The notes: generated from the sequence alone by a model not told the origin. 64,000 nucleotides of DNA from Neodiprion pinetum (GCF_021155775.2 NC_060238.1:25016470-25080469), one strand, 5' to 3'; positions 45,222 through 57,312 are shown, counted from the stretch's first letter. Made by a program: numbers and translations.

Positions 45222-46388
45222 ATGAGTTTTTCCGTGTATGATAGAGAAGTGACGCTTTGCAGTGGCGACAACGTAATTACATGCAATATCGACGATGACA
45301 CGGTAAAGGAGTTAATTTTGCCGGACTTGAAGTCTACGAAGGATACAACCCACCACAACAAATTGGACATAGATTTATACCACACGATAACTAACGTGTC
45401 TTACTCGAACGACGGTGAATATTTCCTGGTATGTACGAATAGAAAACAGCTCTGTTTGTACAGGCGAAAAAATGGTGAACTAACTGCGAATAGAACGCTG
45501 GCCAGAGCAGCGAGCAAAGTCAGGTTTACGCCGAACAACGACGTCGTTGTGGCTGATAAGTCTGGAGATGCTTACTTGTACTCCAGCAGCAAGCCTGAAG
45601 AGGAGGGAATCGCGCTACTTGGACACCTCTCGATGCTGCTCGATGTTATGGTGACGACGGATCAGAAGTACATCGTTACTGCTGACCGAGATGAAAAGAT
45701 CCGAGTCTCTATGTACCCGAATTGTTACAACATATTGTCGTACTGCTTAGGGCATGAAAAATTTGTGACAAACATTCAGGAACTGCCTCACGATAAAAAT
45801 ATCCTGGTATCTAGCGGAGGTGATGGATGTGTGAAGTTTTGGGATTACAAGACCGGCAAGGAGTTGCTGTCCATTGATGTAAATGAGAACGTCAAGCAGA
45901 AGGATGTTGAGGGCTTTAATAGATGCCTTGAGGACTGCGAGCTAGATGAGTCTGTCACCATATTGCCACTCAAACACCTTGTGGTCTCAAAAATTGACGA
46001 TTCAACCTCTTTGGTCATGACGACCCTCTTCTCTTGCAAAAGATTATTTTTATACAATGTTTCTGGAAGTGTGAAGACAGGAGTCACGCTGAATCAGCGT
46101 CAGGCAGTGGAGCTTCAAGACGACCCCCTGGAATGTCTTGTTCAAAACAACAGCGCGTTTTGGACTCTGAGCGACGGTGGATTAAGCATTTACAAATTTG
46201 ATGATAAACGATTTGAGAAGGACGAAGCAAGTTGTAGATTGGAGAGAATTAACGAATCTTGGAAAACATTGAGAAATCACTTGAAAAAACACAGTCTTTT
46301 TCCCATCTTGTACAAGAGGAAGTTTGACAATGTTCAAGATTATCAGGAAAGGAAGAAAACCCGGCTCCTGTCAAAGGTCTCGGGATAA
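45222..46388 (+). CDS. wuho: wuho / WDR4, tRNA m7G methyltransferase non-catalytic subunit
   Basis: WD40 protein that holds and activates METTL1 for N7-methylation of G46 in tRNA; in flies it is also needed in the germ line. Single exon, 388 residues. The start is ATG at 45222 (MSFSVYDREVTL); a longer frame begins at TTG six bases earlier and is not credible. WD40 features include ITNVSYSNDGEYFLVCTNRK, LLGHLSMLLDVMVT, YIVTADRDEKIRVS and GHEKFVTNIQELP, then SSGGDGCVKFWDYKTGKELL; the DRDEKIRVS and GHEKFVTNI signatures are characteristic of WDR4/Trm82. The C terminus has basic, NLS-like runs (YKRKFD, ERKKTR). An intronless form is usual for insect wuho. It is tail-to-tail with Rpt4; the stop codons are 217 bp apart. 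Confidence 0.93.
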   Translation: MSFSVYDREVTLCSGDNVITCNIDDDTVKELILPDLKSTKDTTHHNKLDIDLYHTITNVSYSNDGEYFLVCTNRKQLCLYRRKNGELTANRTLARAASKVRFTPNNDVVVADKSGDAYLYSSSKPEEEGIALLGHLSMLLDVMVTTDQKYIVTADRDEKIRVSMYPNCYNILSYCLGHEKFVTNIQELPHDKNILVSSGGDGCVKFWDYKTGKELLSIDVNENVKQKDVEGFNRCLEDCELDESVTILPLKHLVVSKIDDSTSLVMTTLFSCKRLFLYNVSGSVKTGVTLNQRQAVELQDDPLECLVQNNSAFWTLSDGGLSIYKFDDKRFEKDEASCRLERINESWKTLRNHLKKHSLFPILYKRKFDNVQDYQERKKTRLLSKVSG

Positions 46389-46423
46389 TATTTTTACAGG
46401 TAACAATAGAAGTATTTTTTTAA

Positions 46424-46429
46424 AATAAA
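46424..46429 (+). terminator. Candidate poly(A) signal of wuho
   Basis: AATAAA 36 nt after the wuho stop codon. Confidence 0.6.
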
Positions 46430-46464
46430 TCTTACAATCGATCCATCGATTTTCCATGTATAAT

Positions 46465-46470
46465 TTTATT
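46465..46470 (-). terminator. Candidate poly(A) signal of Rpt4
   Basis: TTTATT on the plus strand, 135 nt beyond the Rpt4 stop. Only 35 bp separate it from the wuho signal, so cleavage sites of the two transcripts probably overlap. Confidence 0.5.
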
Positions 46471-46604
46471 TTCATCTTTTCTATAATAAAAATGTTGCCG
46501 CTTTAGAAGATGCGTGTTGGATACTTATCAATGTCACATTAGTTGTACATACGGATATTTGCATATGAAAAACGAGAATATACTGGTGATATATGAGGAA
46601 TCTG

Positions 46605-48389
46605 TTACACTGGTTTATAATCCAATTTCGATTCGAGTTTTTTGTTATCTGAAACTTTTCGAACAGCCTTCATAAAGTCTTCTTGCACAACGTACTCTCG
46701 CTCCGATCGTATCGCGAATAATCCTGCCTCTGTGCAGACGTTTCTCAAGTCAGCGCCATTGAATCCATCTGATAATTTGACTACTGCTTCATAATCTAGA
46801 AAGATGTGACGTGTTAAAATATATCGAGTTCGTAAATCATCTAGATCTTCAAATTTCAACCTACCAATTTCACCGTGCTTAGCAATTGGACCGGCATGAA
46901 TTTTCAGAATTTCTAATCGTGCCTGTTCATTAGGTAGAGGTATCTCTATTTTTCTATCCAATCTTCCAGGTCTCAGCAGAGCTGGATCCAAAGTATCTGG
47001 CCTGTTAGTAGCCATAATCATTTTGACTTGTCCTAGAGAATCGAAACCATCCATTTGGTTCAGTAATTCCATTAATGTTCGCTGGATTTCACGATCGGCG
47101 CTGGTTCCCTCAGAGAATCTGCGACCACCTTTAAAAATCGTTGAAAATTATTTAAATATACTCATGCTGCATATTACAAATGCGGTTCATCTATTTACCA
47201 ATTGCATCGATTTCATCCATGAATATAATGCAGGGTTGGTGATCACGAGCGTAGTTGAACATCTCTCTAATCAAACGCGCCGACTCCCCGATGTATTTGT
47301 CAACAATAGCACTGGAAACGACTTTCAAAAAGTTGGCATCCAGCTGACTAGCAACAGCCCTAGCCAGCAGGGTTTTTCCAGTTCCAGGTGGTCCATAGAG
47401 GAGGCATCCCTTAGGTGGCGTAATGCCAACCCTCTGGAATAGTTCGGGATTCAAAAGGGGCAGCTCGATGACTTCTCTCAATTCCCGGATCTGCTCACTG
47501 AGACCTCCGATCGCGGAGTATGTGACGTCGCCAGGATCCTCATGAGACATGTTGTAGACCAGTGGGTCAACCTCGCGAGGCAGGTAGCGCATAATTGTGA
47601 GAGTAGTCATGTCCAAAGCGACGCGAGTGCCTGACTTCAGCTTGTTTTTATCCAGCTGACGCCTGCAGCCTACCACGTATCGCGGTCCGTTAGTGGCTTT
47701 GACTATGACTGAAAATAGGAACACGTAAATTTGTGAAAAATATAAGCATTCAGAATTAGGATCATGGATATACTAAGATGTGAAATGCTATGCATAGTTT
47801 CCTCTTTGCGTATAAATTTGGACTCACATTTTTCTTCCGTAAGTTGCTTCAGTACTTCTCCAACAATCTGAAAAAAATCGAACACGGTGTAAAAAGAAAC
47901 ACTAAAATCAGATCTGTGAGCAGTTTTCGTTTTCTTTGTTCACTTCAGTGAATACCAATACACGTATTCATACCTGACCGACGCTCTGCAAGGCTTTCAG
48001 ATCATTTTCTGACTTGTCATACTGCTTGGTGAGGTCCTTGAGCTGCTCTCGCACTGGAAAAATGTAATTGTGACGTGAATTTTAACTTCTAGAGGTACGG
48101 CTGGGTTGTGTTTTGAACAAATTTAGGCTTAGTGAATTTTACGACAGCTTAAAAGAAATTTCTTGCAGTACATTCGCAAATGCCTATCCGGAGCAGAGAC
48201 AATAAGGTTAGGACAGGTTAACGGGACACGTATAATACGCGCCGCGAATCGGCGTTTGGATTGAATCAGTTTTCTGGATATCGTTAACTCACTCTCCTTT
48301 AGCCGAGACTCTACTTCTTTATGCTCCAAAAGCTTTTTACGATAATCTTGAAGGGATTGTTCCCTGACAGGGTCCGCGGTCGTCGCCAT
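46605..48389 (-). CDS. Rpt4: 26S proteasome regulatory ATPase Rpt4 (PSMC6)
   Basis: One of six AAA+ ATPases in the 19S base that unfold substrates and open the 20S proteasome. Exons: 48293-48389, 47974-48053, 47828-47867, 47199-47708, 46865-47128 and 46605-46795, 1182 nt (393 residues; human 389). An N-terminal coiled coil (LQDYRKKLLEHKEVESRLKE, then SENDLKALQSVGQ) leads into the OB-fold segment (FIVKATNGPRYVVGCRRQL). The AAA domain has Walker A GPPGTGKT (178-185), Walker B IIFMDEID (D237/E238), the sensor-1 MATNRPD and the arginine-finger region LRPGRLDRKIE. It ends KLESKLDYKPV, as in other Rpt4 proteins. The reconstruction matches human PSMC6 closely throughout, so the paralogue call is firm. 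ATG at 48389 sits in an AAAAATGGCG context. Confidence 0.97.
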
Positions 48390-50000
48390 TTTTCTCTAAT
48401 TTGCTGTCTAACGATCAATGATCAACTGGTTCTGTAGACCTTCTAAAAACACCGTTATCCAACACTTCACAGTTTGTCCAATTTCCTGAAACGTCACTGA
48501 CACATGATATTGGTAAAACGAGCAGTTATGTTACCATGAACTTCGAAATAATTTGAAAAATACGGTACAAGCTGTATAATTTATCTGATTTTATGCGCAC
48601 AACTGTAATTTCCTACCTAAAAATGCGTTCCTCCTCCGCCATCTTACTACGGGAACGCAGCTAACTTCACGACGGATTAAAATTCACTGCGAGTGTCGTG
48701 TGTGACTTGATCGTATCGTTTCAGGCATAAGAGGTTCCGAAGAATCGCTAGAATCGCGTCGTGCGTCGAGTGAATCGCCTGTGTTGGATGCAGGCTCTTT
48801 TGTAATATATTACCTTTAACAACGATCAACATTATTACCAGTTACAATTTCAATTCCATAAAGAAATCATCGGAGTAATAGTGACAGTTAAATATTTCCG
48901 TTGATTTCAGAAAAATTTTGCGTAAATGATAGCCCAGCAGATTAGGTGAAGTGAATACATACAGTACACGTAGAAAATTGTATATTATACGTACTCCCAA
49001 ATTGATCCAACGCTGAAAGTAGTAGCTGCTTCGGTAGTCTTTTGTTATTATTTTATCCAAAGATTTTCCCTTGTTTCTAGTTTATTATGATATACTGGCT
49101 GCCAAAGAGGCGCTTTATCAAAAGGTATTATAATTTACTCTTTAATTTGCTTATTACTCCTTTCCACGAACCCTTTGTTTCATCAGTTATGATTCATGCA
49201 ATGCAGCTCAAAAGTCTATGCTCTGTGTTTTCACACACTTATCAATCTCTCACTAATTCGCTTGTTTTTTCTGTCATCGTATCTAGTCGATATTCAAGCA
49301 AACATCAGTTGTAGATTAATTCCGTTAAGATTTGTATCTCATTTTGTTTGACGACAAAATGTCATTGTCAGTCTTAGCTGGGTTTTATTCCGCTTACAAT
49401 TAGTCACAACAAACAAAAGGCTTATTGGTACGATCCAATTATCTACGTTTGTATGTGCAGAGAAAAAATTACATAAGATTGAAGTACGTGTGAAGAATAT
49501 CGCTGAATAACTGTAAACCAGCTTTTAAACATAATTCTCATCATATAGATTTTTTCATTTAATCATATAATACATAATCTATACATAAGAAATATTGAAC
49601 CTCTAACAACCTCGTCATGCATCGTTATTCCTGTTCTTCTGTCTCACTAATCACTTATATTTAAATAGACTACGTTTAGCTTCTAATAAAGCATGGAGCT
49701 TACGCATTGTCTAAAACTGCAATATCCCATACAATTAATGAAAAATAATACCTACTAATCTATTGATATGTATATTAAACCTACGGCAGGTAGAGAGTCT
49801 AATTGGTGGAAATCTGAAGAAGCGCGATGACAGGTGTTATGCTAAACTCTATTGCGATCGGAATTAGACGTAGAGCAACGCTAGACGGTCACCTACTGTG
49901 AAAAATTGTGTCCGTCAACTTCTTCTTCTCCTCCTCCTCCTCCTTCTTCTTCTTCTAATACTTCGGTTTGAAAAGTGTCGATAAATCGTGTTGAGAAATC
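48390..50000. other. Divergent spacer upstream of Rpt4
   Basis: 1.6 kb with no supportable gene. CGCCATCTT at 48637-48645 (AAGATGGCG in the Rpt4 direction) is the same 9-mer found at the d4 start. A CT-rich tract (CTTCTTCTCCTCC...) at 49920-49957 precedes the exon at 50001. Confidence 0.5.
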
Positions 50001-50074
50001 ATGAAGGCTCTCCGGTGCCTCTCCTTGGTTTTGGCTCTATCTCTGGCTGCACTTGTTTTCTCGTCTACCGGAAC
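50001..50074 (+). CDS. Signal-peptide-coding exon: tiny secreted peptide or alternative first exon of ABHD12
   Basis: ATG in a good context (AAATCATGA) begins MKALRCLSLVLALSLAALV then FSSTG, a textbook signal peptide or signal anchor, and stops at a consensus donor (AAC/GTAAGT) in phase 2. Two continuations keep frame. The near one uses an acceptor before 50162 (CATCCAG) and adds YASPIGSRA, then TAG at 50190-50192, giving a 34-residue secreted product. The far one joins the acceptor at 52712 and gives ...TGTFLLWAMKVS, the ABHD12 frame, although two adjacent hydrophobic segments would then follow each other. I do not recognise the peptide. The exon looks real; its partner is uncertain. Confidence 0.5.
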
Positions 50075-50192
50075 GTAAGTTCTCTTGTATCTGTACAGAA
50101 AACACACATACAAAAAAAAAAAATTTTCATCGCTTCTCCTCATTCACAATATCGCATCCAGTTACGCATCACCAATCGGAAGTCGCGCATAG

Positions 50193-52711
50193 GCGGCGTC
50201 GAGTGTCACGGTGAACAGTGAAAAAGTGTGGGAACAACATTTTCGTCACACGTGCATGAAAAGTCGGACTTTTCGTAGCAGTTTAGCGGGACGAAAGTAG
50301 CGAACTCCATCTCAGTGTTGTAAAGATAGGATCGCGCATGCGCAGTACGCGATTGTTTCACTTTCGTCCCTTGGGAGATAATATCACTTTTGTCCTTAGG
50401 GAGGAGAAATTTACCACTCGCGTCCCGCAAAACTACCACGCAAAGCCCTATCATTTTTCATTCGCTTGTTATAAAAACAATCGTGTGTGACTCGGGCTAA
50501 AAGTTGGCAATCGCAAACTTCAAACTCGTCGGAATCGCCAACTTTCGTCCCTTATGTCATACAATGTACTGCCAGGGATTATGGAAATTAATTTCATCGC
50601 TCCAATTGTAATCGAACAAAACTTATATCACATAATTTGCCTATAAGTAAAGTGAATAAGAAGTGTTTCATAAGATTTCTCTAATATTCCGCAGATATAA
50701 ACTCTGAGGTAGATGGGAAATGATTTAAAACGTAATTCTCACGCGTGATATAATATTTCCATTCCTTAAAAGTAGCTGCCGATTATTATTTGTACATAGA
50801 AATATCGTGTAGCAGTCGGTCCGAAGTAAAAAGAAATCGTTAGTCGTCCCGAATCGGTAATGTACACCTGCTTATATTTTCTCCGAAGGGGATTTCTGCC
50901 TCATTATTTCCGACCCTAATGAATCTTTTATTCCCGGTCGATCGATCAGAATGATTTGTTTCACGTATGTATGTACATACATACATACATACATAGGTAC
51001 ATGCGTGTCGCATGCAAGCCTCTTTCATGCTTGTACGGTGCGATTACGGCAAGCTATGCATATGCTTATTGCATATATGCGGATGTGTTTTGAATTTTTA
51101 TTCAATCACCGCTAACAAACTGCTGTGCAGGGTACTCGAATTGCAATTGGTTGCAATAATTCACTTACGCCTATGTATATTGTGCGTATATGCCACCTCT
51201 GATGTATGTGCATACAAATGTACGTAGAAGGAAGTTTAAAAAAAATTTGCCGATTATATGCATCCGTTCGTTTAGTTCGACAGGCGCCTCCTATGCGTTT
51301 CAGTTCAATCATAATTTTTTTTTCACCATTGATCGACCATCGAATTCTCATCGTAATGAAATTAGTAACGTGATCGTGACGATTCACAATGTGGAAAAAT
51401 GTATATTTCGCGATTTTCGAATTGTCCGAAATTCAACGTAAACCGTAATAAAAGAAACACGTACTCATGTTTTTCAATCTTAGTTTTATTCCTTACAAAT
51501 CATTGTAACATTGAGAAAACAGTGATTTTTCCCAATGTCTCGTTACGATAACATTACCAAGTTCGACCTCGTGAATTATTGTCGGACTTTCGAAAATATA
51601 GTAGGCAGACCTACTTATAAAATCATATTTTATGACGCGATAAACATAAAGGGGGTAAATGCTGATCGCTAATTTGTATTTACGTATATATACGCATATG
51701 TATACAACTGCAATCCTGCAAAAATTACGAGTAATAAAAATCTCCACGTATTTGCTTGTACATAACAAAATCGTCAATCGCGATAAATATTATCTTGACT
51801 CGAGGAAAACATCGCGTATGATGGTATTAGAAGTAATACAAATTCTAATCGACTACGTAGCTACAGAATAAATTGCAATTCTAACGTCCGACTGCGATGA
51901 CCGATCGTATAAAGTCGTTTACGCGTTTTCGCGCCTCGGATATTTGTTGTGATAATCATTGGGGGGGCAATTATTCGTTTGGACAATGCCAAAGTGGGAA
52001 ATTTGCCATCTTCAGAGCGGTCAGAGACGGTGGTGGGATATGAGAAATAGAAAGTGGTAAATTAATCGGGAGAACTATCACTCTCACAGCGGCTGTTCTC
52101 GGACGAGGTGGTGGCGGTGTTTGATGTGTGTTGTAATACCGAAAAATCACAATCACTTCGAAAACGCAATTGTTCGATTTTCGATCGTTTAACAGCGATC
52201 TGGTATCCTCTCGACTATCTCACCGGAACTGATAATGAAAATTTTAAGGCACGTGTTTATGCCAAATTGGCATGAAAATGTATACAACTAACATCCAGTC
52301 GCGATTCAAACGTGCGTAATATAAATTCTATCAAATTTTAACTCGTCACCTTTCATTTCGGCAGCAAACGCGTGCGTCCGGTATTGCGTAATATTTTCTA
52401 AACGCGTATAACGAAGTGAAATTTTATTTCGTCGTATTGCAGTTGGCATAATGAGTGAATAATAATTTTTAAACCGTTCACTCTTTGTCGGTGGTTTAAA
52501 TTTAAATCTTAATTTTTACCGATTAAAGGCTGATAATATATGTATACATTTTTCTTTTTATTAACAGCGATGAAGTTTCTCGTCTGCGCATTTTTCAAAC
52601 TCATCAACAAACAGTTGCATCACATTATGACTTGTTGCTGTTCTCATATCATTTTACTTCTGTGAAAATATCGATCGATGATTAATCTGTGCATCTTGAA
52701 ATATTTCGCAG
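50193..52711. other. Region between the signal-peptide exon and ABHD12
   Basis: 2.5 kb with no recognisable coding exon. It holds a MITE-like copy at 51355-51575 in reverse orientation and a TACA repeat near 50.97 kb. It is the intron of ABHD12 if the exon at 50001 belongs to that gene. Confidence 0.45.
51355..51575 (-). mobile_element. MITE-like element, copy 5 (reverse orientation)
   Basis: Read on the minus strand it starts GAGGTCGAACTTGGTAATGTT, passes TTACAATGATTTGTAAGGAA and GAAAATCGCGAAATATACAT, and ends CGATCACGTTACTAATTTC. The order is the same as in the copy at 44809-45018, and the length is similar at about 220 bp. Confidence 0.75.
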
Positions 52712-52727
52712 ATTTCTTTTATGGGCG

Positions 52728-54750
52728 ATGAAGGTATCGATTGTCACCTACTTAATCGTCTTTGGAATTCTACCGCTCGTTTTTCATTACTCCTACACGA
52801 TACAAAGGAAAATATTATTCCTAAACTTTGGTAAATATATTTGTCAAATTATTCGCAATTTAGTAATTGATGTTTTATTATATACACGTATTCTCATTCG
52901 TTGCACAATTTATCCTTCATAGTTCAGCGGTAATTCAGCCTTGAATATTTTCTCTTACTTAAATGGGGTACAATACCATTTATCCACGAAAATTAATTGC
53001 ATAATTTTCAATTTTATTGCAAAAGTTTTTGCAAAGAGACATTCATTTGTTTATTTATTTACGTTATAGTAATTTCATCATATTCGCAAACCTCATTTTT
53101 TTGGTCTTTACGTAGCTTTGGCATATTTCGAGTTCAAATTTTCTACAAAAATTCACAATCAATAACTAATGAATTAACAAATCTGTTGTAATAATCGAAA
53201 ATGAATAATTAATGGTTCAATAATAAAGTAATCAAACGAATGAAGCCTTCTTGCCACGTGAAGACCTTAAAATTCAATAATTGGGCTGCTACTACAAGTT
53301 GAAAAAGTAGATATTCTCGTTGATTCAGTTTACTGGCCTCGAAGCGTGGACTTTGAAAAACCAGAAGCTGTGGGACTTGAAGGCGCCCGGAATTTCTACG
53401 TCAAGACTGATCAAGATGTGAACATTGGAGCATGGTAAGTCGAACGAAGGAATTATCAAACAACAGTGAATTATTATAAGAATTTCTACCGAATGAATTC
53501 ATATCTTCGTTATTGTTTCAGGCAAATTTTACCTCGATCTCTATTAAACACGTCAATTTCTTGCACCTCTGAAGCATTCGAATCTGTTTTGGCAAGTTCA
53601 AAACGTCCGGTTATTCTGTACATGCATGGAAACAGTGGGAACAGAGCCAGCGGACACAGACTGGAGTTGTACAGGCTTTTTCAAAACCTAGACTACCACG
53701 TTGTCTGCTTTGACTACCGAAGTAAGTTTGTGGCGTAACATAAGTACTTGATTGAAATACAGTGAAATTAAAATTACAACACCCTTGAATCATCTACAGG
53801 CTATGGTGACAGCGACGACGTTGATCTGTCCGAAACAGGAGTCGTCGCAGACAGCAAGTACATGCTGGAGTGGTTGATAAAAAAAGTAAAGAACTCTGCG
53901 CCAATTTACGTGTGGGGTCATTCGCTAGGAACTGGGTAATTGGTTCACTCTTTATTGCAACATATTGCAAGTACAATTAGAAAATTCGTCGGTCTTTAAT
54001 TTTTTCGTTTATTCATTCGTTCAGAGTCGCTTCGCATGTCCTAGCTCTAATGGCATCTGAAGGTGTTCGTATTGCGGGTCTTTTCCTGGAAGCTCCTTTC
54101 AACAATATTGCGGATGAATTGAGCGAGCACCCGTTTGCACAGGTATGCATTGCGAGAAAGTTAATATTCAACGAAAATTGTTTATCATTTATTTCTGCAA
54201 TGCCCTATTTCACTGCAAATCTATCTCATTTCAGCTATTCAAACACTTGCCGTGGTTTCATTGGATGATTGTTCAACCGTTTTATGACAACGAATTGAGA
54301 TTCGAATCCGACAAACACATTACAAAGATCGAATGTCCGATTATGATTCTGCACGCTCAAGACGACGGTGTCATACCTTTTTTCCTGGGCGAGAAGGTTG
54401 GCATTTTGGCAATATTTTTAATCGAGCATATGTTTCCGCAAGGGAAATATTCCTGGAATTACAGAGATATTTTGCAATTTTAATACAGTTATATAAGGCG
54501 GCTTTGGAGTCCCACGGAAATGAAACGCAACGAGTTCAAATGGAACGGATAGATGCTGCACTAGGTCTAGGTCACAAGTGGATATGTAGATACGACAAAC
54601 TGCCGGAACTGATTACGTGAGTAGAAGCTGATCGATGAAAAAGAAACAAAAAAAATTGAGGCCAATTGATGTTGCAGAGAGAAAAATATGTTTTTTCTTA
54701 CTTTCAGAAATTTTCTAGCTAAATCGACCAAAACTACTCAAGCTTTATGA
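52728..54750 (+). CDS. ABHD12: ABHD12-like lysophospholipase (alpha/beta hydrolase)
   Basis: Membrane serine hydrolase; mammalian ABHD12 hydrolyses lysophosphatidylserine and monoacylglycerol at the ER/extracellular side. Exons: 52712-52830 (coding assumed from ATG 52728), 53329-53434, 53522-53721, 53800-53935, 54025-54142, 54235-54396, 54489-54616 and 54708-54750, 996 nt (331 residues from this ATG; human about 398). A membrane helix (VTYLIVFGILPLVFHY) is followed by QRKILFLNF as in the family, then GARNFYVKTDQDVNIGAW, LYMHGNSGNRASGHRLELY, the nucleophile elbow GHSLGTG (Ser178), the acid in HAQDDGVIP (D264 or D265) and His304 in GLGHKW. The triad is complete. A good acceptor just before 52712 shows that an upstream exon exists, so the true start may lie further 5'; the exon at 50001-50074 is phase-compatible. 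The exon at 54489 starts LYKAALESHG after AATACAG. Confidence 0.92.
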
Positions 54751-56749
54751 AGCGTTTGACCAAAGCATGTCAGACTTAGTATAATTTTTTTACCATGTAC
54801 GTCCGGACGAAGAAATGTTCAATACTCTTTCGACGGTACCCGAGAAGATGGATATAAGCGAGACGATAATGCGGGAGAATTAGATATCGTCTAGAAAAGC
54901 GGTAAATCAATATTTTTTTATGGCATATTTTCTTTATACTCTATTATAACTTTCACTCTCAGGTCTCAATTATAGCATCGAACAATAATATTATTACGTA
55001 ATGGGCGTATATAGATAGGTAGGTAAAATAGTTGTTTCTAGTGTGAAGAGAATTTTTTATTCTCATCAAATTTCAAATCAACGAATTGCTATATGTTTTT
55101 TTTTGGTTAATATTCCTTTCGCACGCCGGAGGACCAGTCACGTTTCTTGGAGTATTTCATAAGTAGCTGTTAGGGAATTGTCATGCACGTTTGCAAATGG
55201 ATTTCTCAAAGTTTTTCAGACTCTTTCAACGAGTCAAAAACTACTTAAAGTATATCTACGCACCCGATCTTTAAGATCCTTGTATACAATTTATGTAATT
55301 CAATAATCGTGTTTTGTTGATTATAACTCAAGGCTTGCTAGACTATATTGCGATGCAAAAAATTCATTGAAGAAAACGTTCTAAAAGTTAGTTTACGACG
55401 CAATGTTCACTGTAAAGACAAAGTGTGGAAAGTAGCGAAAATTATCGAATGTTTTTACGACGAACATTTTGCAAGCAAACATATTAGGATGGCTTCATTG
55501 CAAGTTCTGGAGTGTCGTATTGGGATTCTTCCGACTTGACGCCGGTGCAATTCGATAGTTGTTAATTACACGTCAAACGTGTATAATATCAACGAAGCAA
55601 CGCTTTTGTAGATTATTGCAATCACGTTGGTGTTCGATATGAAAATAGTATTACTACGATCAACGATTGGTACGTATACGCGTATTGTATTTCGATTTCC
55701 TCAACGGTAAATGTATACAATACGCTCGTTGTTGTAAGGGGTTTTTGTAAGTGATATTATATTTAAATGGCCACAAATGGTCCTTGTCCTACACTTTTAT
55801 TGTACACAAGGTAAACAATTGTTATAATTTTCTTATTTAATTTACAAATTAATATTCTACTCTTCGTATTTTCTCGTGCTTCACATCTCAGGCCTTTTGA
55901 CCTTTCACGTATTATCAGATGATGGGCAATAAGATTGGATGACTTTTTTTTTAAACTATGTCGAGAAAGGAACTCCTAAGCTGAAAAGAAAAGATAGAGA
56001 GGGAGATAGTGAGAAAGAGAGCAAACTGGAACATACAGCATCATATGCAAACGTAAACACAAAATATATGTTGAAGAGGTAATAACAATACAAAAGGCGA
56101 ATGTTGGCAAGTAACAGAAAAGAACAAAAAGTATGTACACGTACGCATATGTATATTTATTTATTTGAAAATTAAATCCATTCAGTATGTAATATGCGAT
56201 GCGTTAAGTTGGTTTTGATAAAACAGGTTGTTCACCCAATCCATCCTTACCGACGTGTCTAGATGTGGTGAAAAAAAAGCTAATGAACAAAACGAAGAAA
56301 AAAAAAAAACTACGCGGTGAATGCGGGTAGATGGCGCAGCCAGTCCGTCTGTGAATGCCGGAAATTTCCTAGAAATAGTCCGCCATACCCAAGAGGACAA
56401 TGAACCCCTCCCCCTCCCCTTTCGGCCGTTGATACAACGTTTTACGAATCGAATGATGAATAAATCCCTCGTGGTACCAATAAGGGGCGCATGACGAAAA
56501 AAATGAACAAAAATCGTAGACACGTTGAAAACATGTGACCGATAGTGTGTCGTGATGGTAAAATGCTAGTGTTCGGTATCGAAGAGTGCCGCGTAGTTGT
56601 ATTCGACCGGTGAAAAGTCGGTTGGTACAGCAGGGCGACCGCCCGCGTAGGTAGAAGAATTGTTACGCTTTCGAAGTGGCCGCGGAGGAAAAAACTCGAA
56701 GTAAAAAGTAAAAAGACTAAGGCAAAAGAAGAGGGGTAGCAGAAAAAAA

Positions 56750-56785
<36 letters not shown>

Positions 56786-56786
56786 G
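56750..56786. repeat. AAAG microsatellite
   Basis: About nine AAAG units (GAAAGAAAG...) upstream of the possible first exon at 57274. Confidence 0.85.
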
Positions 56787-57228
56787 AGATAAAGAATAAG
56801 AAAGAAGCAGGGGGAAAAAACTACGCCGTTGGTTCGTACGGCTCCTCGGGTTTGTCGACGAGACGACGACGACGACGACGATGACGATGCGCGCGTTACT
56901 CGGCGTGAGCTGCGCAGTATCTCACTGCGCACGGGGCTTGTTTTGCTCAGTCAAGGAGAGTACGAGAGTACGAGACGCGGCTACAGCACGGGCATGGTTG
57001 ATGCTCTCGTGGTACGGCATTGTAGTAAACAACTCGCGTTCGGTTTGCGTATCAATCGTTGAACATCTCTGAATCAAGGGTGAATAACGGTGTTGTGATT
57101 ACCGGTCGATATTAGCCGGAAGTGATAGGCGGTAATAGTTTGTTTTTAGTGCTGTTGGTGGTCTTTAACCTCGACAAAGTGGTGCGTCTGGTGGTGGTGG
57201 TGGTGTAGTGGTGGTGTGGTGGTGGTGG

Positions 57229-57230
<2 letters not shown>

Positions 57231-57257
<27 letters not shown>
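57231..57257. repeat. CTG triplet repeat
   Basis: Nine CTG units directly after a GTG/GGT-rich run, 17 bp before the ATG at 57274. Probably 5' UTR. Confidence 0.85.
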
Positions 57258-57260
<3 letters not shown>

Positions 57261-57273
57261 GTACGTTCGAAAA

Positions 57274-57312
57274 ATGTTGCAGCACGGGTGGGCAAGTTTG
57301 GAACGCCACAAG
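57274..57312 (+). CDS. Possible first coding exon of an unrecognised gene
   Basis: ATG in an AAAAATG context begins MLQHGWASLERHK and meets a perfect donor (AAG/GTGAGT) in phase 0. An in-frame stop at about 57206 lies upstream, so this is the first usable ATG of the frame. It sits at the end of a CpG- and triplet-rich promoter-like stretch, followed by more than 6 kb with no other exon, as expected for a large first intron running past the window. Thirteen residues are too few to identify a family, and the call could be chance. Confidence 0.3.

Larger units (their letters stand above)
54751..57273. other. Spacer downstream of ABHD12, ending in a promoter-like region
   Basis: 2.5 kb. The left part is AT-rich and probably ABHD12 3' UTR. 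From about 56.3 kb the sequence becomes CpG- and triplet-rich (CGACGACGACGA near 56.86 kb, GGT repeats near 57.19 kb), typical of an insect promoter with a long 5' UTR. No conserved coding sequence was seen. Confidence 0.4.

Noticed and set aside
55348..55539. 63-codon frame downstream of ABHD12
   Set aside because: Short, no domain, AT-rich flanks without credible splice sites.
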